DNA of 64,000 bases from Bacteroidetes bacterium MedPE-SWsnd-G1 (GCA_001874265.1 MPDD01000003.1:62001-126000), one strand, 5' to 3'. Counted from the first letter of the stretch, positions 52,840 to 62,605 are shown. Program-made: numbers and translations. The notes: generated by a model from the letters alone, not told the origin.

Positions 52840-53055
52840 ATGAAAAAGCGCATACTCATATTTATGTTTTCTCTATTTGTTGTTGTAGAATCATCAGCTC
52901 AATGTGCTATGTGTAAGGCAGTAGTGGAAAGTGGAGATACTGAAGTGGCTGAAGGATTGAATGACGGCATTATGTATTTGATGGCATTCCCGTACATTCT
53001 TGTAGGCGGATTATTGTACTTTATTTACCGTTATAAATTCAAATCAAAAAATTAA
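52840..53055 (+). CDS. Small exported membrane protein with CxxC motif (71 aa)
   Basis: A signal peptide (ending SSAQ, about 21) is followed at once by CAMCKAVVESG, then a membrane helix (about 47-63) and a basic tail (RYKFKSKN). The CxxC next to the membrane and the place at the end of an oxidase assembly operon suggest copper or thiol chemistry, but the family's function is not known to me. One base separates it from DUF420. Confidence 0.8.
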   Translation: MKKRILIFMFSLFVVVESSAQCAMCKAVVESGDTEVAEGLNDGIMYLMAFPYILVGGLLYFIYRYKFKSKN

Positions 53056-53089
53056 CACTATAATAAGATTTCATTTTTGTAACATATTG

Positions 53090-53097
53090 TAGTTTTG
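53090..53097 (+). promoter_or_regulatory. -7 promoter box of the tolC-like gene
   Basis: TAGTTTTG fits TAnnTTTG and lies 57 bases before the start. The only TTTG upstream (53076-53079) is too close, so this is a weak call. Confidence 0.4.
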
Positions 53098-53154
53098 TTC
53101 GTCATATCAGTAGATTAATTCAAAAGTACTGACTAAGCAAACTTAAAATATCTT

Positions 53155-54546
53155 ATGAAAACAAAATTTTTTGTAGTCGTAGCATTTCTTACAATAGCCA
53201 TTTCGGCCAATGCTCAAACTAAAAAATGGAACCTTATTGAATGCGTTAATTACGCAATAGAGAATAACATTCAAGTTAAACAAACTGTATTAGATACACT
53301 CTTAGCTGTTGAAGATATCAATTCTAGAAAAATGAATTATTTTCAAGGATTAAATGCTTCTGCATCTCACAGATATAATTTCGGAACCTATATCGGTCAA
53401 TTTGGAACACAGATTTCGAGTGATACTAGAGGTAATTCATTCGGATTAAATACGGGTGTGACTATTTTTAATGGGTTTCAAAATTTAAATGTAAAGAAAC
53501 AAGCAGATTTAGGCTTAGAATCTAGCAGATTGCAATTAGATATATTAGAAGATAATATATCTGTTATGGTTGCAAACAGCTATTTAAATATCTTATTTAA
53601 TAAAGAAAACTTAAGGATAGCAAAAGAACAATCTGAAATTACGCAGAAGCAAATAGATCAAATTGAAGAATTGGTAAATTCGGGCGTAAGAGCAAAAGCA
53701 GATTTATTTAGTGTTCAGGCGCAATTGGCTAGTGATAATGAAGCGATTGTGAATGCTGAGAATAGTATTGAATTGGCAAAATTAGGGTTGGCACAGTTAT
53801 TAATGATTTCTCCAGTCGGTTTTGACATTGCTGATGTTTCTGTTGAAATTCCGGATGCAAATTTAAAATACCAAAATTCTGATGAAATATTTAACGTAGC
53901 CGTAATTGATAGACCAGAAATAAAAAGAGCGGAACTTGATATTGAAAATTCAGAATTAAATATTGATTTGGCAAAAGGAAACTATTACCCAACTTTAACT
54001 TTTGGAGCAGGATTAGGTACATCCTATCAGCATCGTCAGGGTAAAAGTGATGAAATTATTATTGATGATCCATTAAACCCGGGGAATCCAATCGTAATTG
54101 ATAATAGTTTTTGGACGCAGCTAGATAACAATATGGGTTATAATATGGGCTTCAATTTATCTATTCCTGTATTTAACGGCTTTAGAACAAAGTCTAGTGT
54201 TAACCGAGCTATTGTAAATCAAAGAAAAGCAGAGTATAGATTAGAGCAAGAAAAACAAGACTTAAGAACGAATGTAGAAACTGCGTTTACAGATGCAAAA
54301 GCTGCATTAAATCAATTTATCGCGTCTGAGGCATCTTTAATTGCACAGAATGCTGCATTTGACAATGCACAGCAAAGTTTTGATTTAGGAGCAATGAACT
54401 CTTTTGAATTTGAACAAATTAGAACTCGTAAAATCAACGCTGAATCTTCACTGTTAAGAGCAAAATATAACTTTGTGTTTAAATCTAAATTATTAGAATT
54501 CTATTATGGAATTCCAATTGTGACACAAGGTATTAGCTTTAATTAA
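53155..54546 (+). CDS. TolC-family outer-membrane efflux protein
   Basis: 463 residues: signal peptide ending ISANAQ (about 21), then two repeats of the outer-membrane efflux protein family, each with long helices and a pair of strands (KKWNLIECVNYAIENNIQV at the start; SSVNRAIVNQRKAEYR in the second). It forms a trimeric channel for efflux or type I secretion. In many Flavobacteria a TolC like this is followed by a membrane-fusion protein and ABC permeases; here a terminator and tsaB follow, so the partners must be elsewhere. Confidence 0.92.
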   Translation: MKTKFFVVVAFLTIAISANAQTKKWNLIECVNYAIENNIQVKQTVLDTLLAVEDINSRKMNYFQGLNASASHRYNFGTYIGQFGTQISSDTRGNSFGLNTGVTIFNGFQNLNVKKQADLGLESSRLQLDILEDNISVMVANSYLNILFNKENLRIAKEQSEITQKQIDQIEELVNSGVRAKADLFSVQAQLASDNEAIVNAENSIELAKLGLAQLLMISPVGFDIADVSVEIPDANLKYQNSDEIFNVAVIDRPEIKRAELDIENSELNIDLAKGNYYPTLTFGAGLGTSYQHRQGKSDEIIIDDPLNPGNPIVIDNSFWTQLDNNMGYNMGFNLSIPVFNGFRTKSSVNRAIVNQRKAEYRLEQEKQDLRTNVETAFTDAKAALNQFIASEASLIAQNAAFDNAQQSFDLGAMNSFEFEQIRTRKINAESSLLRAKYNFVFKSKLLEFYYGIPIVTQGISFN

Positions 54547-54574
54547 ATCAACATACTGAAAAAGGAAATGAAGG

Positions 54575-54611
54575 CGTTCAACGACTATTATGGTCGTTGA
54601 ACGTTTTTTTT
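54575..54611 (+). terminator. Terminator after the tolC-like gene
   Basis: CGTTCAACGAC (54575-54585) pairs with GTCGTTGAACG (54593-54603) around a seven-base loop, followed by seven or more T. Confidence 0.92.
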
Positions 54612-54620
54612 GTAATTCGT

Positions 54621-54628
54621 TATATTTG
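54621..54628 (+). promoter_or_regulatory. -7 promoter box of tsaB
   Basis: TATATTTG, 20 bases before the TTG at 54649. The upstream element is missing at the usual spacing. Confidence 0.55.
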
Positions 54629-54648
54629 CGCAAACAAAACAAGACACC

Positions 54649-55326
54649 TTGGCTTTAATTTTAAATATAGAAACTTCCACTAAAAATTGTTCAGTTTCAC
54701 TTTCAGAAAATGGTGAGGTAATTGCCATTAAAGAATTGAATGATGGAAATTATTCGCATGCCGAAAAGTTGCATGTTTTTATTCAAGAGGTTTTAGATGT
54801 AACGAACAAAAGTTTTTCGGATTTAGAGGCCGTAGCCGTAAGTAAAGGGCCAGGGTCTTATACTGGCTTGAGAATTGGTGTTTCTGCTGCTAAAGGACTT
54901 TGTTTTGCGTTAGATATCCCATTAATATCAGTAAATACACTTCAAAGTTTAGCAATGCAAGTTCAAACTGAAAACGGATATATAATTCCAATGTTGGATG
55001 CGAGAAGAATGGAGGTTTATAGTGCCATTTTTGATGTTAATTTTAAAGCGATTCGAGAGGTGCAAGCGCAGGTGCTTGATGAATTTTCATTTCAGAGCTA
55101 TTTAATAGAAAAGCCCGTTTATTTTATCGGTGACGGTGTTGCAAAAACAAAAGAATTGATTAAAAATAGCAATGCACACTTCATACAAGATAAATTACCT
55201 TCTTCCCGCGAGATGGCTTCTATTTCAAACGCGAAATATTTAGAAAATCAATTCGAAGACGTTGCTTATTTCGAACCTTATTATCTAAAGGATTTTTTGG
55301 TTACTCCCTCTAAAAAGAAAGTTTAA
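54649..55326 (+). CDS. tsaB: tRNA threonylcarbamoyladenosine biosynthesis protein TsaB
   Basis: Works with TsaD and TsaE in making t6A37 of tRNAs that read ANN codons. 225 residues from a TTG. The N terminus ALILNIETSTKNCSVSLS and the segment VSKGPGSYTGLRIGVSAAKGL are diagnostic. As usual for this family it lacks the metal-binding His of TsaD. The stop overlaps the stop of the convergent thioredoxin-like gene (TTAA). Confidence 0.95.
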   Translation: MALILNIETSTKNCSVSLSENGEVIAIKELNDGNYSHAEKLHVFIQEVLDVTNKSFSDLEAVAVSKGPGSYTGLRIGVSAAKGLCFALDIPLISVNTLQSLAMQVQTENGYIIPMLDARRMEVYSAIFDVNFKAIREVQAQVLDEFSFQSYLIEKPVYFIGDGVAKTKELIKNSNAHFIQDKLPSSREMASISNAKYLENQFEDVAYFEPYYLKDFLVTPSKKKV

Positions 55327-55913
55327 TTAAATTTATTTAATGCTTCTAATAATTCTTCTTCCTCTAGGCGTTCTTTATAATTAGGATTGACATAATTATA
55401 TAATACTTTTCCGTTTGTATCTAAAATATAGACAGCTGGAACTGGAATTACATTCGAATTTTTATCATCAGAAAAATCTAACAACATATTTGAATACCTC
55501 TCCGGAGCCTTAATGGCAAGCCCCATAGCTTGCATCAATTCTGTTGAAGCATCAGAATACAATTCATATTTCAAACTATTCTTATCTATGTTTTCGCTCA
55601 ATTTTTCTGGACTATCAGGACTAATAGCAATAACTTGATATCCTAATTCCGATATTTGATCTTGAATTGCACCAACAGCTGCCAAATGCTTGTTACAGTA
55701 AGGACACCAACCTCCTCTAAAAAACACCAATACTGTTTTTTGCTCCGAAGCAATTTTCGAAATTGATTTACTATTTCCAAGATAAGAAGTCACTTCAACA
55801 GTGGGAATAGTTGCACCTATTTTTAAAGGTTCAATTTGGGTTGCATCTTCAAAAACCTGCGCATTAATTATAAAACTGCTTAAGAAAAGTAATAAGGTAA
55901 GTATATGTCTCAT
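55323..55913 (-). CDS. AhpC/TSA-family thioredoxin-like exported protein
   Basis: 196 residues: a signal peptide (LSSFIINAQ, about 19) and a peroxiredoxin-like domain. The active site is FFRGGWCPYCNKHL, a CxxC in the place of the single peroxidatic Cys, which is the form seen in thiol-disulfide proteins and some bacterioferritin-comigratory-type relatives. It probably acts on thiols in the periplasm. No box-type promoter seen upstream. Confidence 0.88.
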   Translation of the reverse strand: MRHILTLLLFLSSFIINAQVFEDATQIEPLKIGATIPTVEVTSYLGNSKSISKIASEQKTVLVFFRGGWCPYCNKHLAAVGAIQDQISELGYQVIAISPDSPEKLSENIDKNSLKYELYSDASTELMQAMGLAIKAPERYSNMLLDFSDDKNSNVIPVPAVYILDTNGKVLYNYVNPNYKERLEEEELLEALNKFN

Positions 55914-55964
55914 TGTAAAAATTTTGAATTAATAGTCCGATTAAACTTTAAAACTTACACTATT

Positions 55965-57584
55965 TTATTCTTTTAATTGATCAATATAATGTTGATCTAA
56001 CGCTTCTGAATCTTTATACTTAATTCTAAGGTCTTTAAGTCTTTTTTTAAGATCCAAGACTACCTCTGCATATTCGGGATTGTCATAAACATTGTTTAGC
56101 TCATTTGGGTCTTTTAAACGATCATATAACTCCCATTCATCCACATCATGGTAAAAGTGCGCAAGTTTGTATTCAACGGTTACAATTCCATAATGTCTTT
56201 TAACCATATGAACAGCCGGATACTCATAATAGTGATAATACACTGCATTTCTATCCCATTTTTCTATATCACCTTTTAATAAAGGAATCAGACTTTCTCC
56301 TTGCATATCATTCGGAGCAGCAATTCCAGCCGCTTCTAAAAATGTTTGTGCAAAATCTAAATTCTGAACCATTTCTTCACTCGTAGTACCAGCCTTAATT
56401 TCATTTGGCCAACGAATTAAAAGAGGTGTTTTAAAGGATTCATCATAAATGAATCGTTTGTCAAACCAGCCATGTTCACCTAGATAAAATCCTTGATCAG
56501 AAGTGTAAATTACAATAGTATTTTCTGCCAATCCACTCTCGTCTAAATAATCCAAAACACGTCCTACATTATCATCAACTGAAGAAATAGTGCCTAGGTA
56601 ATCTTGCATATAGCGCTGGTATTTCCATTGCATTTTTTCTTCGTCAGTCATAGTAGGCCAATTCGTCTTAAAATCATCATTTATTTTATCAAGCGTTGGC
56701 TTGTATTTCGCTTTTTGTTCAGCGTTTGCCCTGTTATATGGGCCAGAGAATCCATCTACGCCACCCCACATAAACGGAGGGACTTTAGGTGAAACACCAC
56801 CCATTTCCTCAATAGTTTCTGGTCTTATTTTAGAATCATGCCCATACTTCATATGGTTTAACAAATTCATCTCAGCAGTTTTTGCTGCTGTGCCTCTATT
56901 GCTATAATCATCAAATAAAGTTTCTGGTTCTGGAAACGTTTTTTGCGAGAATTCCGCCATTTTCTCAGGACTCGGCCACCATGGTCTATGTGGTGCTTTA
57001 TGCAAATACATCATCATAAACGGTTTTTCCGGATTTCGTTTTTCCTTAAGCCAATTAAGCGTTAAATCTGTGATGACATCGGTAACATAGCCAGTTATGG
57101 TAGTATCTCCTTTTGGAGTAATAAACTTTGGGTTGATATAATTTCCTTGTCCTGGTAAAATCATAAAATCATCAACCCCTTTTGGGTTGTTTCCAAAATG
57201 CAATTTTCCATACATAGCAGTTTCATAACCTGCTTTTTGAAATAGTTGTGGAAATGTAACATTGGAAGTGTCGAATGGATTGGACTGCCTATTGTCTATT
57301 TTACCATTAATATGAGTGTGTTTTCCTGTTAAAATTGTTGCTCTAGACGGAGCGCAAATAGAATTGGTAACACAAGCATTGTTGAATTTAATACCCTCAT
57401 TGGCCAATCTGTCTATATTCGGCGTTTCAATTAATTTGTTGCTGTATGTACTGATAGCTTGATAGGCATGATCATCAGACATTATAAAAAGAATATTCGG
57501 CCGTTTTTTTTCAGATGTAACTGCATTTTTACTGCAAGCAGAAAAAGCGATAGTTAGAACAATTAGTAATCCAATATTTTTCAT
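55965..57584 (-). CDS. Sulfatase lipoprotein (formylglycine-dependent)
   Basis: 539 residues from ATG 57584. A lipoprotein signal (IAFSACSKN) is followed by the alkaline-phosphatase-fold sulfatase domain: NILFIMSDDHAY (metal binding), the formylglycine site CAPSRATILTG, GKLHFG, HKAPHRPWWP and TSDQGFYLGEHGWFDKR. The C-terminal part (DEWELYDRLKDPNELNNV) is typical of sulfatases acting on polysaccharides or glycosaminoglycans. Upstream in-frame codons to 57632 exist but precede the signal peptide. The maturation enzyme (anSME) is not in the window. Substrate not determinable. Confidence 0.92.
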   Translation of the reverse strand: MKNIGLLIVLTIAFSACSKNAVTSEKKRPNILFIMSDDHAYQAISTYSNKLIETPNIDRLANEGIKFNNACVTNSICAPSRATILTGKHTHINGKIDNRQSNPFDTSNVTFPQLFQKAGYETAMYGKLHFGNNPKGVDDFMILPGQGNYINPKFITPKGDTTITGYVTDVITDLTLNWLKEKRNPEKPFMMMYLHKAPHRPWWPSPEKMAEFSQKTFPEPETLFDDYSNRGTAAKTAEMNLLNHMKYGHDSKIRPETIEEMGGVSPKVPPFMWGGVDGFSGPYNRANAEQKAKYKPTLDKINDDFKTNWPTMTDEEKMQWKYQRYMQDYLGTISSVDDNVGRVLDYLDESGLAENTIVIYTSDQGFYLGEHGWFDKRFIYDESFKTPLLIRWPNEIKAGTTSEEMVQNLDFAQTFLEAAGIAAPNDMQGESLIPLLKGDIEKWDRNAVYYHYYEYPAVHMVKRHYGIVTVEYKLAHFYHDVDEWELYDRLKDPNELNNVYDNPEYAEVVLDLKKRLKDLRIKYKDSEALDQHYIDQLKE

Positions 57585-57674
57585 AATTTCATATTTGTTA
57601 GAAGGCATTTTACAAAAACATTCATGAAGCAATGCGGTAAACAGAGGGCTTTACAGAGGTAGTAAAAGTATATT

Positions 57675-58037
57675 TTAAAAGAATGTATAAATTATAAATG
57701 AAATCAAGGCCAGAATTGCGGGTATTGACTGCACATAGAACAAAGATATTTTTTTAGTAGAATAAGCTCCATAGATTCCTGCAATTATAATACAGGTTAA
57801 AAAGAATGGAATAACATGATAGTAGGTAGATACAACTCCCCAAAGTAATCCCACTGCTAGAAAACCATTGTATAAGCCTTGATTGGCAGCAAGAACTTTA
57901 CTTTGCTCGGCAAACTCTTTATTAAGACCAAAAGTTTTTAAGCCTTTTGGTTTGGTCCATAAGAACATTTCTAAAATCATAAAATAGATATGTAAAAAGG
58001 CAACAATAACGGTCAGAAAAATTAAGGTGTAATACAT
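57675..58037 (-). CDS. DUF1304 membrane protein
   Basis: 120 residues with four membrane helices. LHIYFMILEMFLWTKP and LAANQGLYNGFLAVGLLWG are the DUF1304 signature; function unknown. It follows the DUF255 gene by 18 bases on the same strand, so the two are probably co-transcribed. Confidence 0.88.
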   Translation of the reverse strand: MYYTLIFLTVIVAFLHIYFMILEMFLWTKPKGLKTFGLNKEFAEQSKVLAANQGLYNGFLAVGLLWGVVSTYYHVIPFFLTCIIIAGIYGAYSTKKISLFYVQSIPAILALISFIIYTFF

Positions 58038-58055
58038 TCGATATACTTTTTTTAG

Positions 58056-60182
58056 TTATTTCTCAAAATAATAATTCATTTGATCCAGTGCTCTTTCAGT
58101 AGTTTCTTCTGGTAATTTACATGCACCATCAACACAGATATAAATCAAAGTTTCATCGACGTTAAATCTACCTTCCATTAGTGGTACATCACTTTCTCCA
58201 ATAGAGCCTGCAATTAATTTATTGGGGATGTAAACCTGATTAATTTCTTTTAATTTGTAAAGCGATTCCGGTCCAGCGATTGCAATTTCGTAATAACTAC
58301 TAGAAAAATCACTTGCCAACTGTAACCAGTTGGAATAGCCACTAGGGTATTCGATCATGCTTTCTTTTATATTATTCAACATTTGCTTGCTTGTTTTTAA
58401 ATAGTGTTTATTTGAATAATAATGACTTAGTTTGGCAAGGTTTCTGGCCATAATTGAGTTTGATGCAGGTATTACATTGTCCGATACTTCCATTTTACGT
58501 GCAATAAGGTTTTGATCCTCATCAGAAGTAAAGAAAAACATACCACTTGTGTCATCAAAGAAGTGATCAAAAGTGTAGTCTGCTAATTGTTTGGATGTGT
58601 TTAACCATTGCTCATCTAATGTAACTTCATACAAGGAGATAAATGCATCAATCAAAGTTGAGTAATCCTCTAAATATCCATTGATGGTACTTTTTCCGTC
58701 TTTGTAATTGTGATTTAATCCACCATCCTCTCGCAACTGACTAGCTACTAAAAAGTGCGCGTTTTTTAATGCAACGTCTAAATAATGTTTCTTATCAAAG
58801 ACTTTATAAGCATCTATATACCCCCTAAGCATTAAAGCGTTCCATGAAGTTAATATTTTATCATCTAACCTTGGTTTATCTCTTTTTGAACGTTCTTCGA
58901 ATAATAATTTTTTCCATTCAATTACTGTATTTTTTAGTTCAATTATAGAGATGTTATGTTTTTGAGAAAACGCTTTATCAGATTCATTTCGGATCAGAAC
59001 ATAATTATCATGTTCCCAAAAACCATAGTTATTTACATTGTAATAATCACTAAATAAGTCAAAGTCATTGCCAAGTAATTTTTGTAATTCCGTTTTAGTC
59101 CATACATAAAAGGCGCCTTCTTCTAATTCACCTGAAGCAGTGTTGCTATCTGCATCTAAAGAAGAATAAAACCCACCGTTTTCATTCATTAATTCACGCT
59201 CAACAAATTCAAGAGTTTCAATTACTGTTTCTTTGTATAACTCATTTTTAGTTAATAAAAAGGCATCGGCATACAGACTCACTAGTTGCCCATTATCATA
59301 CAACATTTTTTCAAAGTGAGGTACGTGCCACTTTGCGTCTACAGAATAGCGTGCAAATCCACCACCTATTTGATCATACATTCCACCATAGGCCATTTTT
59401 GTTAAGGTAGTATTGGTATAGTCCGAAATTTGTTGGTCTTGTGCCTGAAATCCATAGCGTAACAAATACGAATAATTGGTTGGCATTGGAAATTTTGGTG
59501 CCGTATTATTACCCCCTAAATTGTAGTCTAACGTAGTTTTCCAATTACTTATGGCGTCTTTAATTTCTTGAGTTGTAAATACAGCTTCATCTGTATTTAA
59601 AGTAATTAATTCTGAATTTTGGACACCTTCAGTTAATTTCTCTGCATATTCAATGGCAGTTTCTGGTTTATTTGCATATAGGTCAGACAATTGGTTTAAT
59701 GCGTTCATCCATTGTTCTTTTTGGAAATAAGTACCTCCAAAAATGGGTCTTCCATCTGGTAGTGTAATGCAATTTAGTGGCCAACCACCTTTACCCGTCA
59801 TTAATTGTACTGCATTCATATATACCTGATCTACATCGGGTCTTTCTTCTCTATCAACTTTAATATTGATAAAGTTCTCATTCATTAGTTTCGCTACTTC
59901 CTCATCTTCAAAACTTTCATGTTCCATTACATGACACCAATGGCATGCGGCGTAACCTACCGAGATAATGATTAATTTATTTTCCTTTTTAGCAAGGTCT
60001 AGTGTTGCTTGATTCCAAGGTTTCCAATTAACTGGATTGTGGGCATGTTGTAATAAATAAGGACTTGATTCATTGATAAGATCGTTGGTGTATTTATGTT
60101 GTTCCATAGTATCTTTAGTCTGGCTTTTACAACTGGTTACGGTAAGTGCAATGATTAATAATACAAGGAAATTATGTCGCAT
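58056..60182 (-). CDS. DUF255/YyaL thioredoxin-domain lipoprotein
   Basis: 708 residues. Lipoprotein signal (TVTSCKSQ), then the thioredoxin-like DUF255 domain: [30 protein letters not shown] (CxxC) and [15 protein letters not shown]. The remaining ~500 residues are an alpha/alpha-barrel similar to glycoside hydrolases and N-acylglucosamine epimerases ([25 protein letters not shown]). Found in all domains (human SPATA20 is a relative); function uncertain. It has a -7 box close to its start. Confidence 0.9.
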   Translation of the reverse strand: MRHNFLVLLIIALTVTSCKSQTKDTMEQHKYTNDLINESSPYLLQHAHNPVNWKPWNQATLDLAKKENKLIIISVGYAACHWCHVMEHESFEDEEVAKLMNENFINIKVDREERPDVDQVYMNAVQLMTGKGGWPLNCITLPDGRPIFGGTYFQKEQWMNALNQLSDLYANKPETAIEYAEKLTEGVQNSELITLNTDEAVFTTQEIKDAISNWKTTLDYNLGGNNTAPKFPMPTNYSYLLRYGFQAQDQQISDYTNTTLTKMAYGGMYDQIGGGFARYSVDAKWHVPHFEKMLYDNGQLVSLYADAFLLTKNELYKETVIETLEFVERELMNENGGFYSSLDADSNTASGELEEGAFYVWTKTELQKLLGNDFDLFSDYYNVNNYGFWEHDNYVLIRNESDKAFSQKHNISIIELKNTVIEWKKLLFEERSKRDKPRLDDKILTSWNALMLRGYIDAYKVFDKKHYLDVALKNAHFLVASQLREDGGLNHNYKDGKSTINGYLEDYSTLIDAFISLYEVTLDEQWLNTSKQLADYTFDHFFDDTSGMFFFTSDEDQNLIARKMEVSDNVIPASNSIMARNLAKLSHYYSNKHYLKTSKQMLNNIKESMIEYPSGYSNWLQLASDFSSSYYEIAIAGPESLYKLKEINQVYIPNKLIAGSIGESDVPLMEGRFNVDETLIYICVDGACKLPEETTERALDQMNYYFEK

Positions 60183-60196
60183 GAAAATGTTTTTTT

Positions 60197-60204
60197 CAAA
60201 TATA
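60197..60204 (-). promoter_or_regulatory. -7 promoter box of the DUF255 gene
   Basis: The minus strand reads TATATTTG, 14 bases before the ATG at 60182. Confidence 0.55.
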
Positions 60205-60244
60205 TAAAAAACAAAAGGCGTCTTGATATTTCAAGACGCCTTTT
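60205..60244 (-). terminator. Terminator of the desaturase-aminotransferase operon
   Basis: AAAAGGCGTCTTGA (60213-60226) pairs with TCAAGACGCCTTTT (60231-60244), 14 pairs with a four-base loop, followed on the minus strand by GTTTTTTA. It directly precedes the promoter box of the DUF255 gene. Confidence 0.92.
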
Positions 60245-60264
60245 CTATGTTAAAAATTATGTAT

Positions 60265-61452
60265 CTAGTTTAATACATCTTTAATTCTTGAAACTGCAGT
60301 TCTAATGTTTTCCTCAGACGCCGCATAAGAAATTCGAATACAGTTTGGAGCACCAAATGCCTCACCAGTAACAGTTGCAACGTTTGCGGCTTCTAAAATG
60401 TATAAGGCTAAGTCTGAAGCATTATTAATTTTAGTTCCGTTTAAAGTCTTTCCAAAAAATGCAGAAACATCCGGAAAAACATAAAAAGCACCTTTAGGCA
60501 CATTTAATTTGAATCCTTCAATTTCGCCTAATAGTTTTAAAATCATATCTCTTCGTTTATGAAACTCTTTAACCATATAGTTTATTTCAGAAACAGGAGC
60601 GTCTAAAGCTGCAATTGTTGCACGTTGCGCAATACAATTGGCACCAGAAGTTATTTGTCCTTGCATTTTTGTACATGCCTTTGCAATCCATTCCGGCGCG
60701 CCGATATATCCAATTCTCCAACCCGTCATTGCAAATGCTTTTGCAACTCCATTTACAGTAATAGTCCTATCATACATACTAGGAATTCTAGCAAAACTAA
60801 AATTCTTTGCTCCGTAATTTATATGTTCATAAATCTCATCAGAAAGAATGAAAATATTTGGGTGTTTTTCTAAAACTGCTGCCAAGGCCTTGTATTCTTT
60901 CTCTGTATAAATTGTTCCACTAGGATTATTAGGAGAGTTAAAGAATATCATTTTTGTTTTTGGAGTAATTGCCGCTTCTAATTGTTCAGGTGTAATTTTA
61001 AAATCGGTATCAATAGAAGATGGAATTTCTACAAATGTTGCTTCGCACAAAGTTGCAATAGCTGAATAACTTACCCAATATGGGGCTGGTAAAAGAACTT
61101 CGTCACCTGGATTTAATAATACCTGAGCAATATTGGCAATAGATTGTTTTGCACCTGTTGATACAACTATTTGATTAGGTTTGTATTCAAGGTTATTATC
61201 ACGTTTAAATTTGTTACAGATCGCTTCTTTCAATTCACCATACCCATCCACAGGTGTGTAAGAATTGTAATTTTCTTGTATCGCTTTTATCGCGGCATCT
61301 TTAATAAATTCAGGAGTATTAAAATCTGGTTCACCTAAACTTAACCCGATAATATCTTTTCCTTGTTCTTTTAATTCGCGCGCTTTCGCCGCCATTGCCA
61401 AAGTTGCCGAAACCGGTAAACTTTGGATTCTGTCCGATAAATGTTGTGACAT
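60265..61452 (-). CDS. aspC: Aspartate aminotransferase (class I)
   Basis: Pyridoxal-phosphate enzyme exchanging amino groups between aspartate and 2-oxoglutarate. 395 residues of the Ibeta/gamma (Thermus-like) type: LSLGEPDFNTPEFI, STGAKQSIANI, NSPNNPSGTIY, LSDEIYEHINY and the cofactor lysine in NGVAKAFAMTGWRIGY. It lies 14 bases after the desaturase gene on the same strand. Confidence 0.94.
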   Translation of the reverse strand: MSQHLSDRIQSLPVSATLAMAAKARELKEQGKDIIGLSLGEPDFNTPEFIKDAAIKAIQENYNSYTPVDGYGELKEAICNKFKRDNNLEYKPNQIVVSTGAKQSIANIAQVLLNPGDEVLLPAPYWVSYSAIATLCEATFVEIPSSIDTDFKITPEQLEAAITPKTKMIFFNSPNNPSGTIYTEKEYKALAAVLEKHPNIFILSDEIYEHINYGAKNFSFARIPSMYDRTITVNGVAKAFAMTGWRIGYIGAPEWIAKACTKMQGQITSGANCIAQRATIAALDAPVSEINYMVKEFHKRRDMILKLLGEIEGFKLNVPKGAFYVFPDVSAFFGKTLNGTKINNASDLALYILEAANVATVTGEAFGAPNCIRISYAASEENIRTAVSRIKDVLN

Positions 61453-61466
61453 GGTTTAATTAAAAT

Positions 61467-62555
61467 TTATGCTAGTTGTGGTTTTTTTCCGAGAAATTCT
61501 AGTTGTCTGTAATGTTCGGCTACAGCGCCCCACATCGTTTTATACTCGTTGTATGGAAGGCTAAACTCTTTAGCTGTTTCCTTTACAATCTTCGCTAATT
61601 TATCATAATGAATATGACTTATATGTGCAAATAAGTGATGTTCTACTTGATGATTCAATCCACCAGTAAAGAATTTTACCAACCAATTTTTTGGTGCAAA
61701 ATTAGAAGTGGTATATAATTGATGGATGGCCCATGTATTTTTCATATTACCATCTTGATCTGGCATTGGCATATCCGTATTTGGCATTACGTGTGCGAGT
61801 TGGAAAATTACACTTAAGATAATTCCTGCAGTATAATGCATAATTAAAAAACCAATTAATACTTCATACCATGCAAAACCTAAAGATAAAGGCAATACAA
61901 TCCATAGTGCATAGTATATAATTTTTCCAATTACCAGTTTTGTCCATTGTGTAGCCGGATTTGGAAATTTACCATAGGATAATTTTCTTTTTAAATATTG
62001 ATACGTTTGCTTAAAATCGGTCGTAATTGCCCAATTCATTGTTAGCAAACCATACAAAAAGAAAGAATAATATTTTTGGTACTTATGAATTTTGTACCAT
62101 TTTGCATGTTTAGAAAAACGAATAATTCTTCCGGCCTCAATGTCTTCATCATGTCCTTGAATGTTAGTGTAAGTATGATGTAAAACGTTGTGTTGAACTT
62201 TCCAATTGTAGTCGTTACCGGCTAATATATAAATACTAGATCCCATTAATTTGTTTACCCACTTCTTGCTAGAAAAGGATTCATGATTAGCATCATGCAT
62301 TACATTCATTCCAACTCCTGCCATTCCAACACCGGTAATAATCATACCTAATATTTGAGCCCAAACAGGCAAGTCCAAAGTGAAAATTAAAATTACAGGA
62401 ACTAATAACAATGAAAACATTACTATAGCTTTGCTATATAATTTCCAATTCCCAGTTCTTTTTATGTTGTTATCTTTAAAGTAGTTGTTAACTCTTTTAT
62501 TTAATGTTCTAAAGAATTTTGCCTTATCTACTTTCGAAAATTTAATTGCATTCAT
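61467..62555 (-). CDS. Membrane fatty acid desaturase
   Basis: 362 residues with four or more membrane helices and the three His boxes of membrane desaturases: HDANH, HNVLHH and NHQVEHH. The last box with Gln (QxxHH) is typical of front-end or linoleoyl-CoA-type enzymes; no cytochrome b5 domain is fused. It probably adjusts membrane fluidity, a second desaturase next to the soluble acyl-ACP type at 42 kb. Driven by the promoter at 62579-62605. Confidence 0.93.
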   Translation of the reverse strand: MNAIKFSKVDKAKFFRTLNKRVNNYFKDNNIKRTGNWKLYSKAIVMFSLLLVPVILIFTLDLPVWAQILGMIITGVGMAGVGMNVMHDANHESFSSKKWVNKLMGSSIYILAGNDYNWKVQHNVLHHTYTNIQGHDEDIEAGRIIRFSKHAKWYKIHKYQKYYSFFLYGLLTMNWAITTDFKQTYQYLKRKLSYGKFPNPATQWTKLVIGKIIYYALWIVLPLSLGFAWYEVLIGFLIMHYTAGIILSVIFQLAHVMPNTDMPMPDQDGNMKNTWAIHQLYTTSNFAPKNWLVKFFTGGLNHQVEHHLFAHISHIHYDKLAKIVKETAKEFSLPYNEYKTMWGAVAEHYRQLEFLGKKPQLA

Positions 62556-62578
62556 TTAATAGGGTATTATAATCGATG

Positions 62579-62605
62579 CAAAACTACATCAAAAAGTGTT
62601 GCAAA
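62579..62605 (-). promoter_or_regulatory. Promoter of the desaturase-aminotransferase operon
   Basis: On the minus strand TTTG (62602-62605), 15 bases, then TAGTTTTG (62579-62586), 23 bases before the start. Confidence 0.6.
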
